Part shown: positions 22,330 to 31,445 of the stretch, in pieces
How positions within the stretch are numbered: the stretch's first letter is position 1
Layout of the letters: every line of letters starts with the position of its first letter
Source: Clostridiales bacterium
GTDB taxonomy: Bacteria; Bacillota; Clostridia; Oscillospirales; Acutalibacteraceae
Assembly: GCA_019416455.1 (NCBI GenBank)
Contig: DXXG01000028.1
Coordinates: 248,001-312,000 of the forward strand
Length of the DNA: 64,000 nt
Reading direction: 5' to 3'
Notes under the pieces: generated by a model
Seen by the model: only the letters and a program-made list of their open reading frames with translations
What the model was told of the DNA's origin: nothing
The model's database searches: none
Made by a program: the position numbers and the translations under genes

Positions 22330-23782
22330 AGAGGGTGGTGACACCGTCCTTTCTTTCCAGGATCTCCTCGTTGCGGGTGATATATTCGTAGGGATACTTG
22401 AAATTGAAGATCCGTTCCAGCCGCCCGCTGTACGGGTCTTTCAGCTTGGAAACGCCTCCCGCCCCGCAAGCGATGACGGAATTGGATTCATCCATAGTGT
22501 AGATATTGTACCGGCAGATAGTGCCTGGTTTGGCCCAGCCGGTGTTTTCCAAATTGCCAGCCATGCGGGTCTGGCGATAGAGGTAGTAGGGCTCAAACCC
22601 TTCCTGAGTCAGCCGCTCTATGGAGTGATCCATCATAGCGGCTGTCTCACCGCTCTGGCTGTGAAGGGAAAGGTCCCCGCCGGGAGCATTGAGACGGGCA
22701 GATCGTTTGAGGGCCAAAGAGTGGACCGTCACATTGGAAGCTCCAAGACCGATGACCCCATCTAAGGTACGCCGGAAGCTCTCAAGATCATCTCCCGGCA
22801 GGCCTACGATCAAGTCAGCGTTGATATTGTCGAAGCCCAGCTCCTGGGCAAGGTGGAAGGCTTCCACCACGTCCTGAGCGGTGTGACGCCGGCCGATGTT
22901 GCGCAGCACCTGATCCGACAAAGACTGAGGGTTGATGCTGATACGGCTAATCCCACGCTCCCGCAGGGCAAGCAGCTTTTCCCGAGTGATGGTGTCAGGC
23001 CGTCCCGCTTCCACAGTGAATTCCGTACACCGGGACATGTCGAACACCTGCTGGATCTTCCCGCACAACGCGGACAACTGAGAAGCGCTTAAAGTGGTGG
23101 GAGTACCCCCACCGATGTACACCGTCACGAGAGAAAGCCCCAAGGCTTTCGTGACCTGGGCGGTCTTTTCCAGCTCCAACAGGAGCAGGTCGAAATAGGG
23201 ATCGATTAGCTTTTTGGCGTGCTCCACGTCCTGAGACACAAAGGAGCAATAGGCACACCTTGTGGGACAGAAGGGAATGGACACATACAAGCTAAAATCG
23301 TTCTCCGTGAGAGCTTCCACGGCAGGCCCCTGGGCACGGAGCACACGCCGGGCCAGATCCGCTTTCGGAGCCGTCACATGGCAATGGCTCTGGAAATAGG
23401 CCACGCCTTCCTCTTCCCCCTGCTCTTCCACATACTGGCGAAGCAGCTTCACGGGATGGATGCCAGTGAGCATGCCCCACGCGGGGTGGGTGCCGGTCAG
23501 CTCCACAAAAGCGTTGTAGAGCAGATCCGTCATGGCATATTCCAGCAGGGATTGGGCAGTGTGTTCCCGGGACAGAACCCGCTGCCCATCGGACACTTCT
23601 ACCTTATACCGGTATGCGCCGGGCTCCTCCTCTATGCAGGCAAAAGCCCAGGGACCCTCTTTCGGTTCGGGGTGGACGGAGCCTTCCAGCTCCTCCACTT
23701 TCACCGGACTGTACGGAAAGAACAACCGGCACAGATTTTCACATTCATAGCGGAACGAAGGCCCGCTGAGAAAAAGCTCCAT
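22301..23782 (-). CDS. hemZ: Coproporphyrinogen III dehydrogenase-like radical SAM protein HemZ
   Basis: A 493-residue protein. An N-terminal region of about 165 residues specific for HemZ precedes a radical SAM domain with CPTRCAYC near residue 172. HxGGGTP-like YIGGGTPTTL and NADLIVGLPGD follow, then the HemN-like C-terminal part. It is annotated as oxygen-independent coproporphyrinogen oxidase, though HemN-like proteins in clostridia without a full haem pathway may do other radical chemistry. The start has GAGAGG with spacing 6. The gene follows relA by 18 bases and continues into the nucleoside kinase gene by overlap, so all are one operon. Confidence 0.93.
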   Translation of the reverse strand: MELFLSGPSFRYECENLCRLFFPYSPVKVEELEGSVHPEPKEGPWAFACIEEEPGAYRYKVEVSDGQRVLSREHTAQSLLEYAMTDLLYNAFVELTGTHPAWGMLTGIHPVKLLRQYVEEQGEEEGVAYFQSHCHVTAPKADLARRVLRAQGPAVEALTENDFSLYVSIPFCPTRCAYCSFVSQDVEHAKKLIDPYFDLLLLELEKTAQVTKALGLSLVTVYIGGGTPTTLSASQLSALCGKIQQVFDMSRCTEFTVEAGRPDTITREKLLALRERGISRISINPQSLSDQVLRNIGRRHTAQDVVEAFHLAQELGFDNINADLIVGLPGDDLESFRRTLDGVIGLGASNVTVHSLALKRSARLNAPGGDLSLHSQSGETAAMMDHSIERLTQEGFEPYYLYRQTRMAGNLENTGWAKPGTICRYNIYTMDESNSVIACGAGGVSKLKDPYSGRLERIFNFKYPYEYITRNEEILERKDGVTTLYEQFRQRLH

Positions 23783-23800
23783 GAATTACCTCTCTAAAAA

Positions 23801-26011
23801 TCAACTGCGGTCAATGGACACCACTCCGGGGATCTTGGACAGCCGCTCAATAATGTTTTGCAGTTGAGGCAGTCCATTGATGGAGATGGTGGCAGAAATA
23901 AAAGCGTTGTCGGTGCCCCGCTCTCTGCGGGAATTGAGAGCGTGGATATAGATCTTCATGTTGGACAGCTGCTGGGTCACATCCGCCAGCAGACCGCCCC
24001 GGTCCAGCGCCACAATGTGCAGCGTGGATTTGAAGTCGTCCTTCACTTCCCCAGCCCAATGAGCATTGACCCACCGTTCCGGCTCAGGACACTGGGTCAG
24101 ATCACGAGGCACATTGTTGCAGCTGCGCTTGTGAATGGAAACACCAAAACCTCGGGTGATAAAACCGATGATATCGTCCCCGGGCAGAGGATTACAGCAC
24201 CGGGAGAATTTGATCAGGCAGTTATCCATGCCCTCTACAAGAACGCCGCTTGCCACCCTCTGCTTGGGTTCGGACACAGCGGGAGGGGGTGTCTCCTGCT
24301 GCTGTTGCTCGGGAGCAGCGATCTTTTGCAGGCGCTGAGCTTCCTCCCGAATCCGGGGCAGCACCTTCCAAAGCTGGATGCCTCCATAGCCGATGGCCGC
24401 GTAGAAATCGTCCTCGGTGGAGCAGTTGTGGCGCTTGCCCACGCTTTCGATCATATATTCCATGATCTCCGGCGTCATCTGGATATTGGCCCGCTTGAAC
24501 TCCCGTTCCAGTTCCGCCCTGCCCTCGATGATATTTTCTTCCCGTTTTTCCTTCTTGAACCAAGCCCGAATCTTGTTCCGAGCCTCGCTGGTACGCACCA
24601 AAGTGAGCCAGTCACGGTTGGGGCCCTTCCCCGCCTCCTTGGTGGTGAGTACTTCAATGATCTCGCCGGTTTTGACCTTGTAGTCCAAAGGCACGATCCG
24701 CTTGTCTACCTTGGCGCCGATCATCCGATTGCCCACGGCGCTGTGAATGGCGTAGGCGAAGTCGATGACCGTAGATCCCATGGGCAGGTTGATCACATCC
24801 CCCTTGGGAGTAAAGACGAACACTTCCTCCGGGATCAGGTCGCTCTTGATGGAGTGAACCAGATCGGTAACATCCTCGCTTTCCGCCTGATTCTCCAGCA
24901 TCTGCCGAATCCAGGCAAGACGATCATCCATAGAGCGGTTGTCCGAATCCTTGGCAGACATGCCCAGCTTATATTTCCAGTGGGCCGCGATGCCGTACTC
25001 CGCGGTGTGGTGCATCTCCCAAGTGCGGATCTGCACCTCGAAGGGCACCCCAGCCTTGGTAATCACCGTGGTGTGGAGAGACTGATACATGTTGGGCTTT
25101 GGCATGGAAATATAATCTTTGAACCGGTTGGGCAAAGGCTGGAACATATCATGGACAATGCCCAGCACGTTATAGCAGTCCTCGATGGTGTCCACGATCA
25201 CCCGCACGGCGAACACGTCGTAGATTTCCTCAAAAGTCTTGCCCTGGATGAACATCTTCCGGTAGATACCGTAAACGCTCTTCACACGACCCTCAATATA
25301 CACATTGGGGATAGACAGCTCCACACGGCTGCGGATCATGTCCTTGGTCTCCTCGATGAACTGCTTGCTGCTGTTGCTCCGGGAGGCCAGGTCGTCCTCA
25401 ATCTCCTTATAAGCCAGGGGATCCAGGTATTTTAAGGAGATATCCTCCATGTACTCCTTGACGGTGCGGATACCTAAGCGGTGAGCGATGGGAGCGTACA
25501 CTTCCAAACATTCCAGCGCCTTGTCCCGCTGCTTCTGGGGAGACATGTATTCCAAAGTGGAAAGGTTGTGCATCCGGTCGGCAAACTTGATGATAATGAC
25601 CCGAATATCCTCCGCCATGGCCATGAGCATCTTCCGCAGGTTCTCAGCCTGCTGCTCCTCCCGGGAGGAATAGGGGATCTTACCCAGCTTGGTGACACCG
25701 TCGATGAGCAAGGCCACCTCTTTGCCAAACTGCTTGGTGATGTCCTCGATGGTGCAGTCGGTGTCCTCCACCACATCGTGGAGCAACCCGGCCATCACCG
25801 ATTCAGAATCCATGCCCAGACCCACCAGGATGGCCGCCACCGACAGGGGATGGATAATGTAGGGCTCCCCGGAACTGCGCTTCTGCTCCCGGTGCTTCTC
25901 CTCCGCCAGACGGTAGGCCGCTTCGATCCTTTCACGGTCGTATTCCTTGCCGCTGTCCGCTATGATCTTCTTCAATTCCTCAAAGCTGACGATCTGCACC
26001 ACCAATGCCAT
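23801..26011 (-). CDS. relA: Bifunctional (p)ppGpp synthetase/hydrolase (Rel)
   Basis: A 736-residue full-length stringent-response enzyme. The HD hydrolase domain is at about residues 30-180 (YIIHPLSVAAIL, LLHDVVEDTD). The synthetase is at about 235-350 (GRVKSVYGIYRKM, RFKDYISMPKPNMYQSLHT, EVQIRTWEMH). TGS follows near 390-450 (EVFVFTPKGDVINLPMGST). A zinc-finger/RIS region holds CCNPLPGDDI near 590. ACT is at the C terminus. Both catalytic centres look intact, so it should both make and hydrolyse the alarmone. The start has GGAGGG with spacing 7. It lies between recJ and hemZ in a compact unit. The stretch of glutamines near residue 560 is a linker. Confidence 0.97.
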   Translation of the reverse strand: MALVVQIVSFEELKKIIADSGKEYDRERIEAAYRLAEEKHREQKRSSGEPYIIHPLSVAAILVGLGMDSESVMAGLLHDVVEDTDCTIEDITKQFGKEVALLIDGVTKLGKIPYSSREEQQAENLRKMLMAMAEDIRVIIIKFADRMHNLSTLEYMSPQKQRDKALECLEVYAPIAHRLGIRTVKEYMEDISLKYLDPLAYKEIEDDLASRSNSSKQFIEETKDMIRSRVELSIPNVYIEGRVKSVYGIYRKMFIQGKTFEEIYDVFAVRVIVDTIEDCYNVLGIVHDMFQPLPNRFKDYISMPKPNMYQSLHTTVITKAGVPFEVQIRTWEMHHTAEYGIAAHWKYKLGMSAKDSDNRSMDDRLAWIRQMLENQAESEDVTDLVHSIKSDLIPEEVFVFTPKGDVINLPMGSTVIDFAYAIHSAVGNRMIGAKVDKRIVPLDYKVKTGEIIEVLTTKEAGKGPNRDWLTLVRTSEARNKIRAWFKKEKREENIIEGRAELEREFKRANIQMTPEIMEYMIESVGKRHNCSTEDDFYAAIGYGGIQLWKVLPRIREEAQRLQKIAAPEQQQQETPPPAVSEPKQRVASGVLVEGMDNCLIKFSRCCNPLPGDDIIGFITRGFGVSIHKRSCNNVPRDLTQCPEPERWVNAHWAGEVKDDFKSTLHIVALDRGGLLADVTQQLSNMKIYIHALNSRRERGTDNAFISATISINGLPQLQNIIERLSKIPGVVSIDRS

Positions 26012-26026
26012 GGCGCGTCCCTCCTT

Positions 26027-28081
26027 TTACACCTTTCCAGTCCCTTCCGCCAGGCTTTTCGCCCGCAGGTACACCGAAGAAGCAAAAATATCCACCTTAC
26101 CCTGAGTGGGCAGCAGCTGAGCCGCTCTCCGTTCCTCTCCGCCCATCAGAGCGACGAGCCGCCGCTCTTCCAAAATATCTAAACACAGCAGGAGCTTGCC
26201 CAGATTGAATCCGGGCAGGGCCCCCAACAGCGACTGGGTTCCAAAGCCTTCCCCTTTCAGGGAGGCAAGTTTCCGGTACAAATCCGCCAGGTCCTTCCGG
26301 GTGGGGAGAATCTCCTCCCCCTCACCCGGCGCCAGAGGTTCTTCCCGCCGGATCTTCTCATACAACCGGTAGCTGTGCGCGCACCGGTCCATGTCTAAGC
26401 CGGAAAGTTTCATATCTCGGATACTGACCGTGAGCTGCTGCTCTCCGCGGAACTCCTTGGCTTCCAGCGTCACCGCCAAATCCAGGATTTCCCCGGGAAC
26501 AAAGGGGAAATCCTCCGACCTCATACCAAACTTCATGCAGTTGAGAGTGACGCCCTTCTTGGCACACACCAACCGCAGGTGATTTCCTCCCCCCACCGGT
26601 ACGATCTGCCGCAGCTCCATGCCGTACAAGCCAAACAGAGGCTGGGGATTCCCGCTGCCGTAAGGCTCCAGGGGCTCCAGGCTCTGGGGCATCTCCGGAG
26701 TAAGAGCTGAAGGGTTCAGCCGGCAGTCAATAAGCAGTGTCTGAGCCGGCATCTCCGGACAGACCTTTGCCGCGAACCGATTGATCTTCTCCCGGAACGC
26801 AGGCACGTTCTCCGCTTTCAAAGTGATGCCCGCCGCCATAGGGTGTCCGCCGTAACGCTCCATCAAGTCACCGCAGGCGCACACCGCTTCGAACAAAGAA
26901 AAGCCCTCCACGCTGCGGCCGCTGCCCTTGGCCATTTCCCCGTCAGTAGAGATGACCATGCAGGGCTTTCCGAAACGCTCAGTGATTCTGGAAGCCACAA
27001 TGCCGATGACACCGTGGTGCCAGCCTTCCCCGTCCACCACGATGACGCGGCTATACAAAAGGCTGTCGTCCTTCTCAATCTTCTCCATGGCCTCTTTGGC
27101 GATCTCAGCCTCCACCTCCCGGCGGCGGTCATTGTCCTCGCAGATCTCCGCGGAAAGGGGTTGGGCTTCTTCCTCTGTCTCACAGGTGAGCAGTCTCACC
27201 GCCCGTTCCGGAGCGCCCATGCGTCCTGTGGCGTTGATCCGAGGGATCACGGTGAACGCCAGAGACGTGGCCGTGGCAGTCTTGCCCCCCATGCCGCTCT
27301 GCACCATAAGGGCGTCCACTCCTGCCCGGCCCCCTCTCGCCAGGATGGAAAGCCCAGTCCGCACGATGGCCCGGTTCTCTCCCAGCACGGGGACCACGTC
27401 AGCCACAGTGCCAAGAGACGCCAGGTCAGCGTACTCTTCCAGCACACCTTCCTGATCTCCTTCCAAGGCCATCACCAGTTTCAGGGCAACGCCAGCGCCG
27501 GAAAGGTCCTTGTAAGGGCAGTGATCGTCCGCCTGGTAGGCGTCCACCACGGCACAGGCGTTGGGGATCCGCTCCTGGGGCCGGTGGTGGTCGGTGACCA
27601 CCACGTCCATCCCCAGCTCTTTGGCCCGTTCCACCTCCTGGACAGAGGCGATGCCATTATCCACGGTGATAATCAGCCCCACACCTTCTCTGTGGAGAAA
27701 CTCCACCGCGTGAAGGTTCATGCCGTAGCCTTCCCCTTCCCGCTGGGGTATGTAGTAGATCACGTCAGCGCCCACCGCGTCCAAATAGGTGTACAGAATA
27801 GACGTAGCAGTGACGCCGTCCGCGTCGTAGTCACCGTATACAGCGATCTTCTCGAAATTCTCAATGGCCTGGTGGATTCGTTCCACCGCCTTGTCCATAT
27901 CCTTCATCAGGAACGGATCGGAAAGCTGTCCGCTTTCCAGCAGACCACGAATCTCCTCCTCCTGATGGAACCCCCGGATCTCCAAGAGCATGGAAAGGAA
28001 AAACGGGAGGGAATATCGCTCCGCAATCTGGGCGGCCCGTTCCTTATTGAGCGGAGCCACCTCCCATTTTTTTATGTTCAA
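26027..28081 (-). CDS. recJ: Single-stranded-DNA-specific exonuclease RecJ
   Basis: A 684-residue 5'-3' single-strand exonuclease for recombination and repair. The DHH phosphoesterase motifs are VYGDYDADGVTATSIL (about residue 80) and VVTDHHRP (about 155), and the DHHA1 motif is YGGHPMAAG near 410. An OB domain follows. The C-terminal extension (about 560-684) contains a predicted helix-rich part with LPTRKDLADLYRKLASL. I set the start at TTG 28081 (MNIKKWEV in the product), which has AAGGAGAGA six bases upstream. Longer in-frame upstream codons run into the promoter. It is the first gene of the recJ-relA-hemZ unit. Confidence 0.95.
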   Translation of the reverse strand: MNIKKWEVAPLNKERAAQIAERYSLPFFLSMLLEIRGFHQEEEIRGLLESGQLSDPFLMKDMDKAVERIHQAIENFEKIAVYGDYDADGVTATSILYTYLDAVGADVIYYIPQREGEGYGMNLHAVEFLHREGVGLIITVDNGIASVQEVERAKELGMDVVVTDHHRPQERIPNACAVVDAYQADDHCPYKDLSGAGVALKLVMALEGDQEGVLEEYADLASLGTVADVVPVLGENRAIVRTGLSILARGGRAGVDALMVQSGMGGKTATATSLAFTVIPRINATGRMGAPERAVRLLTCETEEEAQPLSAEICEDNDRRREVEAEIAKEAMEKIEKDDSLLYSRVIVVDGEGWHHGVIGIVASRITERFGKPCMVISTDGEMAKGSGRSVEGFSLFEAVCACGDLMERYGGHPMAAGITLKAENVPAFREKINRFAAKVCPEMPAQTLLIDCRLNPSALTPEMPQSLEPLEPYGSGNPQPLFGLYGMELRQIVPVGGGNHLRLVCAKKGVTLNCMKFGMRSEDFPFVPGEILDLAVTLEAKEFRGEQQLTVSIRDMKLSGLDMDRCAHSYRLYEKIRREEPLAPGEGEEILPTRKDLADLYRKLASLKGEGFGTQSLLGALPGFNLGKLLLCLDILEERRLVALMGGEERRAAQLLPTQGKVDIFASSVYLRAKSLAEGTGKV

Positions 28082-28115
28082 CGGCCATCTCTCCTTACTG
28101 GTTGCTTGAAAATAT

Positions 28116-28144
28116 ATTTTATCATTTTTTCTCCCAATATGCAA
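28116..28144 (-). promoter_or_regulatory. Promoter of the recJ-relA-hemZ operon
   Basis: Minus strand TTGCAT, 17-base spacer, TAAAAT. Confidence 0.6.
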
Positions 28145-28160
28145 GGTGAGGAAACATTCC

Positions 28161-28189
28161 TTGCTTTTGGGGAATATTTGTGCCATACT
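28161..28189 (+). promoter_or_regulatory. Weak promoter candidate for the amidohydrolase gene
   Basis: TTGCTT, 17-base spacer, CATACT. Only partial matches, but well placed 40 bases before the start codon. Confidence 0.35.
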
Positions 28190-28229
28190 TGGAAAAAATG
28201 GGACCACACCCACTTTGGGAGGAGCACCT

Positions 28230-29810
28230 ATGAAAACATTTTATTTTGGCGGGACCGTACTGCCTTTAGATGGAACAAACACCGCTTCCGGACTAGTAAT
28301 TGAGGACGGAAAAATTCTTGCAGTAGGAAAACAGGCGGACTTGGAACCCCTGGCAAAAGACGCGCGCCGGGTGGACCTGGAAGGCAGGGCCCTGCTGCCT
28401 TCCTTTATCGACGGGCACAGCCATATCACTGCCTTGGCCCAGACTCTTGGATTGGCTCAACTCACTGGCTGCCGCAGCTTGGAAGAAGTGGGACAGCGGC
28501 TGAAAGATTTCCGAAACCGGTGGAAGGTCCCATCAGGGGAATGGGTCATCGGGTTTGGCTACGATCAAAACGACTTAAAAGAACACCGTCACCCCACAGC
28601 GCAGGACCTGGACGCCCTGCTTCCTGACTGCCCGGTGATGGTCACCCACGCTTCCGGTCACATGGGCACGGTAAATTCCCTGGGGCTGAAAACCTTGGGC
28701 ATCACCAAGGAGACCCCTGACCCAGAAGGGGGTAAAATCGGCCGGTGTGAGGATGGCTGTCCCAATGGCTATCTGGAAGAAGCCGCCTTCACCAACATGG
28801 GCTCCCGGATCCCCCGAGATCCAGAAGCCTCCCTAAAAAACCTGGGCCGGGCGGAAGAAGTCTATTTTTCCAACGGAATCACCACCATCCACGAAGGTCT
28901 GATGCGTCAGCCGGAATGGGACCTGTTGGAGACTGCCTCTTCCCGGGGACTGCTCCGGGGAGACGTCGTCGCCTATGTGGATATCAAGGACAGCGCTTCT
29001 CTTTTGAATACTCACCGGGATTATCTGGGGACCTATCAAAACCGGTTGAAACTGGCAGGGTACAAACTGTTTTTGGACGGCTCCCCGCAGGGACGCACCG
29101 CTTGGATGACGGAACCCTACAAGAACGGTGATCCGGAGTACCGAGGCTATCCCGTACACCAGGACCAGCAGGTGCTGGCATTTTTGGAGAAAGCCCAGCG
29201 GGAAGGGGTGCAGATCGTCACCCACTGCAACGGTGACGCCGCGGCAGAACAGCTTCTCCGGTGCTATGAGCAAGCGTATCAGAAATACCATCGAGACATC
29301 CGGCCAGTGATGATCCACGCCCAGCTTCTCCGGCCGGATCAAGTGCCGAAGCTGCGGGAGCTCTCCATGATCGCCTCCTTCTTCGTGGCCCATGTGTACC
29401 ACTGGGGAGACGTACATGTGGAGAATTTCGGCTGGGAGCGTGCATCACAGATCAGCCCCGTGAAAACCGCTTTGGAGAACGGTGTGATCTTTGATTTCCA
29501 CCAGGACTCCCCGGTGATCCCGCCCAACATGCTGGAAACCCTTTGGTGCGCCGTGTGCCGCTGTACCAAGTCCGGAAAGATCCTGGGGGAAAACCAGCGA
29601 ATCACCACAGAGGAAGCCCTCCGGGCAATCACTGGAAACGCTGCTTACGCCCTGTTCGAGGAACAGGAAAAGGGCACCCTCTCCCCCGGCAAACGGGCGG
29701 ACCTGGTGATCCTCGATCGGGACCCTCTCGCCTGTCCTCCGGAGGAATTGAAAGACCTCCGAGTGATGGAGACCATCAAGGACGGAAAAACCGTATATAA
29801 GGCGGATTGA
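28230..29810 (+). CDS. Amidohydrolase family protein (YtcJ-like)
   Basis: A 526-residue metal-dependent hydrolase of the amidohydrolase-3 group. An N-terminal beta sandwich (GLVIEDGKILAVG) is followed by the metal motif FIDGHSHITALAQ near residue 60, a histidine in VTHCNGDAAAEQ near 333, VMIHAQLLRPDQ near 360, an active-site aspartate region FDFHQDSPVIPP near 430 and the C-terminal ALRAITGNAAYALFEEQEKG. Such proteins hydrolyse cyclic or N-acyl amides; the substrate cannot be guessed. The start ATG has GGGAGGAG with spacing 6. It is monocistronic with its own terminator. No signal peptide, so cytoplasmic. Confidence 0.9.
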   Translation: MKTFYFGGTVLPLDGTNTASGLVIEDGKILAVGKQADLEPLAKDARRVDLEGRALLPSFIDGHSHITALAQTLGLAQLTGCRSLEEVGQRLKDFRNRWKVPSGEWVIGFGYDQNDLKEHRHPTAQDLDALLPDCPVMVTHASGHMGTVNSLGLKTLGITKETPDPEGGKIGRCEDGCPNGYLEEAAFTNMGSRIPRDPEASLKNLGRAEEVYFSNGITTIHEGLMRQPEWDLLETASSRGLLRGDVVAYVDIKDSASLLNTHRDYLGTYQNRLKLAGYKLFLDGSPQGRTAWMTEPYKNGDPEYRGYPVHQDQQVLAFLEKAQREGVQIVTHCNGDAAAEQLLRCYEQAYQKYHRDIRPVMIHAQLLRPDQVPKLRELSMIASFFVAHVYHWGDVHVENFGWERASQISPVKTALENGVIFDFHQDSPVIPPNMLETLWCAVCRCTKSGKILGENQRITTEEALRAITGNAAYALFEEQEKGTLSPGKRADLVILDRDPLACPPEELKDLRVMETIKDGKTVYKAD

Positions 29811-29839
29811 AAAAAGGGAAGCGTCAGCTTCCCTTTTTT
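29810..29839. terminator. Bidirectional intrinsic terminator
   Basis: AAAAAAGGGAAGC and GCTTCCCTTTTTT form a 13-bp stem with a 4-base loop, between the convergent amidohydrolase and FAD-protein genes. Confidence 0.92.
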
Positions 29840-29843
29840 GCGC

Positions 29844-31445
29844 TTATTCTTTGGCCGCCGCCATCAGCACCGCTTCCGCGCACCGCAGACCGTCCACTGC
29901 CGCGGAAACGATCCCTCCCGCGTAGCCGGCGCCCTCCCCACAGGGATAAAGTCCCCGGGCTAAAGGTGACTGGCAGGTGTCGTCCCGCAGCACCCGCACT
30001 GGGGAAGAGCTTCGGGTTTCCGGGGCGGTGAGCACTGCGTCGCCGTCGTCGAATCCCCGCAGCCGCCGTCCCAGGATGGGCAGGGCCGCTTTCATGGCGT
30101 CAGTGACGAAACCGGGCAAGCACTGGGTCAGGTCGCTGGGAACCACCCCGGGCTCGTAAGTGGGCAGCACCCCTCCGAATCCCTTGGAAGGCACGCCCGC
30201 CAGCAGGTCCGCCACCCGCTGGGCCGGGGCTGAATACTGCCCACCACCCAAGGCGAAAGCAGCCCGTTCCAATTTACGCTGGAACGCCACTCCCGCCAGA
30301 GGGCCTTCCTCCCCATAGTCCTCCGGAGTAACTCCCACAAGCAGAGCTGCGTTGCTGTTTTGACCGTCCCGGGCCCAGGGGCTCATACCGTTGGTGACTA
30401 CCCCGCCAGGCTCGGAAGCGGCTCCGGTGACATACCCGCCGGGGCACATACAAAAAGTGTAAACCCCTCGGCCGTTTTCCAAGTGACAGGACAGCTTGTA
30501 GTCCGCCGCGCCCAAAGCAGGATGTCCCGCAAAATTCCCATACTGGGCCCGGTCAATGAGTGCCGCAGGGTGTTCGATGCGTGCCCCCACAGAAAAGGCT
30601 TTTGCCTCCATGGGCAAGCCCAACCGGTAAAGCTCCTCAAAGGTGTCCCGTGCGCTGTGCCCCACCGCCAAAATCACCCGGGAGCACTCCAAAATCTCCT
30701 CCCCCTGGGGCGTTTTCAAGCGAAGTCCGGTAAGGCACCCTTCCCGGAGCAGAAATCCTGCCGCTTTGGTGGAAAAACGCACCTCTCCTCCCAGAGCGAT
30801 GACTCGTTCCCGGATGGAACGCACTACTCCCGGCAGCTTATCAGTGCCGATATGGGGCTTCGCCTCGTAGAGGATCTCCTCCGGGGCGCCGGAGACCACC
30901 AGTTCCTCCAACACTTTCCGGATGCGGCCGTCGCCGGTGCCGGTAGTCAGCTTACCATCGGAAAAGGTCCCCGCTCCTCCCTCGCCGAACTGGACGTTGC
31001 TCTCCGGATCCAGGACCCGTTCCTTCCAAAAACGGGTGACAGAACGTTCCCGGTCCTCCACTGGTTTGCCCCGCTCCAAAACGATGGGCCTCTGGCCGCA
31101 CTGAGCCAGCAGCAAGGCCGCGAACATCCCCGCCGGACCGAACCCCACTACCACCGGCCGCTGGGAAAGCGTCCCACACAGCGGCATCTGATAGCAATAG
31201 GGCTGTGCCTTCTGGACAGCACTGTCCTTCCGCCGGGAAAGGAGCTTGTTCTCGTCCCCGTCGATCTCCGCTTCCACCGCGCAGACGAAATGGACTTGGT
31301 CCTTTTTCCGGGCGTCCACCGACTTTTTCGCCAGACGCGCCGAAACCACCGCCCGCTCCGGCAGGCGGAGTTTCTGGGCGGCGGCTTTGCGCAGATCCTC
31401 TTCTTTAAAGTCCAGGGGCATTTTCAGCCCCGTTATTTTCAACAT
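29844..31445 (-). CDS. FAD-dependent oxidoreductase, uncharacterised COG2509-type
   Basis: A 533-residue flavoprotein. A ferredoxin-like N-terminal domain (about 1-90, MLKITGLKMPLDFKEEDLRKAAAQKL) precedes the dinucleotide site VVVGFGPAGMFAALLLAQ near residue 98 and ESNVQFGEGGAGTFSDGKLTT near 150. The C-terminal end has LYPCGEGAGYAGGIVSAAVDGLR, binding the FAD end. Family members are widespread and without assigned reaction. The start has AAAGGG two bases upstream of AACATG, slightly close. It overlaps by seven bases the next FAD gene upstream, making an operon of two FAD proteins. Confidence 0.88.
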   Translation of the reverse strand: MLKITGLKMPLDFKEEDLRKAAAQKLRLPERAVVSARLAKKSVDARKKDQVHFVCAVEAEIDGDENKLLSRRKDSAVQKAQPYCYQMPLCGTLSQRPVVVGFGPAGMFAALLLAQCGQRPIVLERGKPVEDRERSVTRFWKERVLDPESNVQFGEGGAGTFSDGKLTTGTGDGRIRKVLEELVVSGAPEEILYEAKPHIGTDKLPGVVRSIRERVIALGGEVRFSTKAAGFLLREGCLTGLRLKTPQGEEILECSRVILAVGHSARDTFEELYRLGLPMEAKAFSVGARIEHPAALIDRAQYGNFAGHPALGAADYKLSCHLENGRGVYTFCMCPGGYVTGAASEPGGVVTNGMSPWARDGQNSNAALLVGVTPEDYGEEGPLAGVAFQRKLERAAFALGGGQYSAPAQRVADLLAGVPSKGFGGVLPTYEPGVVPSDLTQCLPGFVTDAMKAALPILGRRLRGFDDGDAVLTAPETRSSSPVRVLRDDTCQSPLARGLYPCGEGAGYAGGIVSAAVDGLRCAEAVLMAAAKE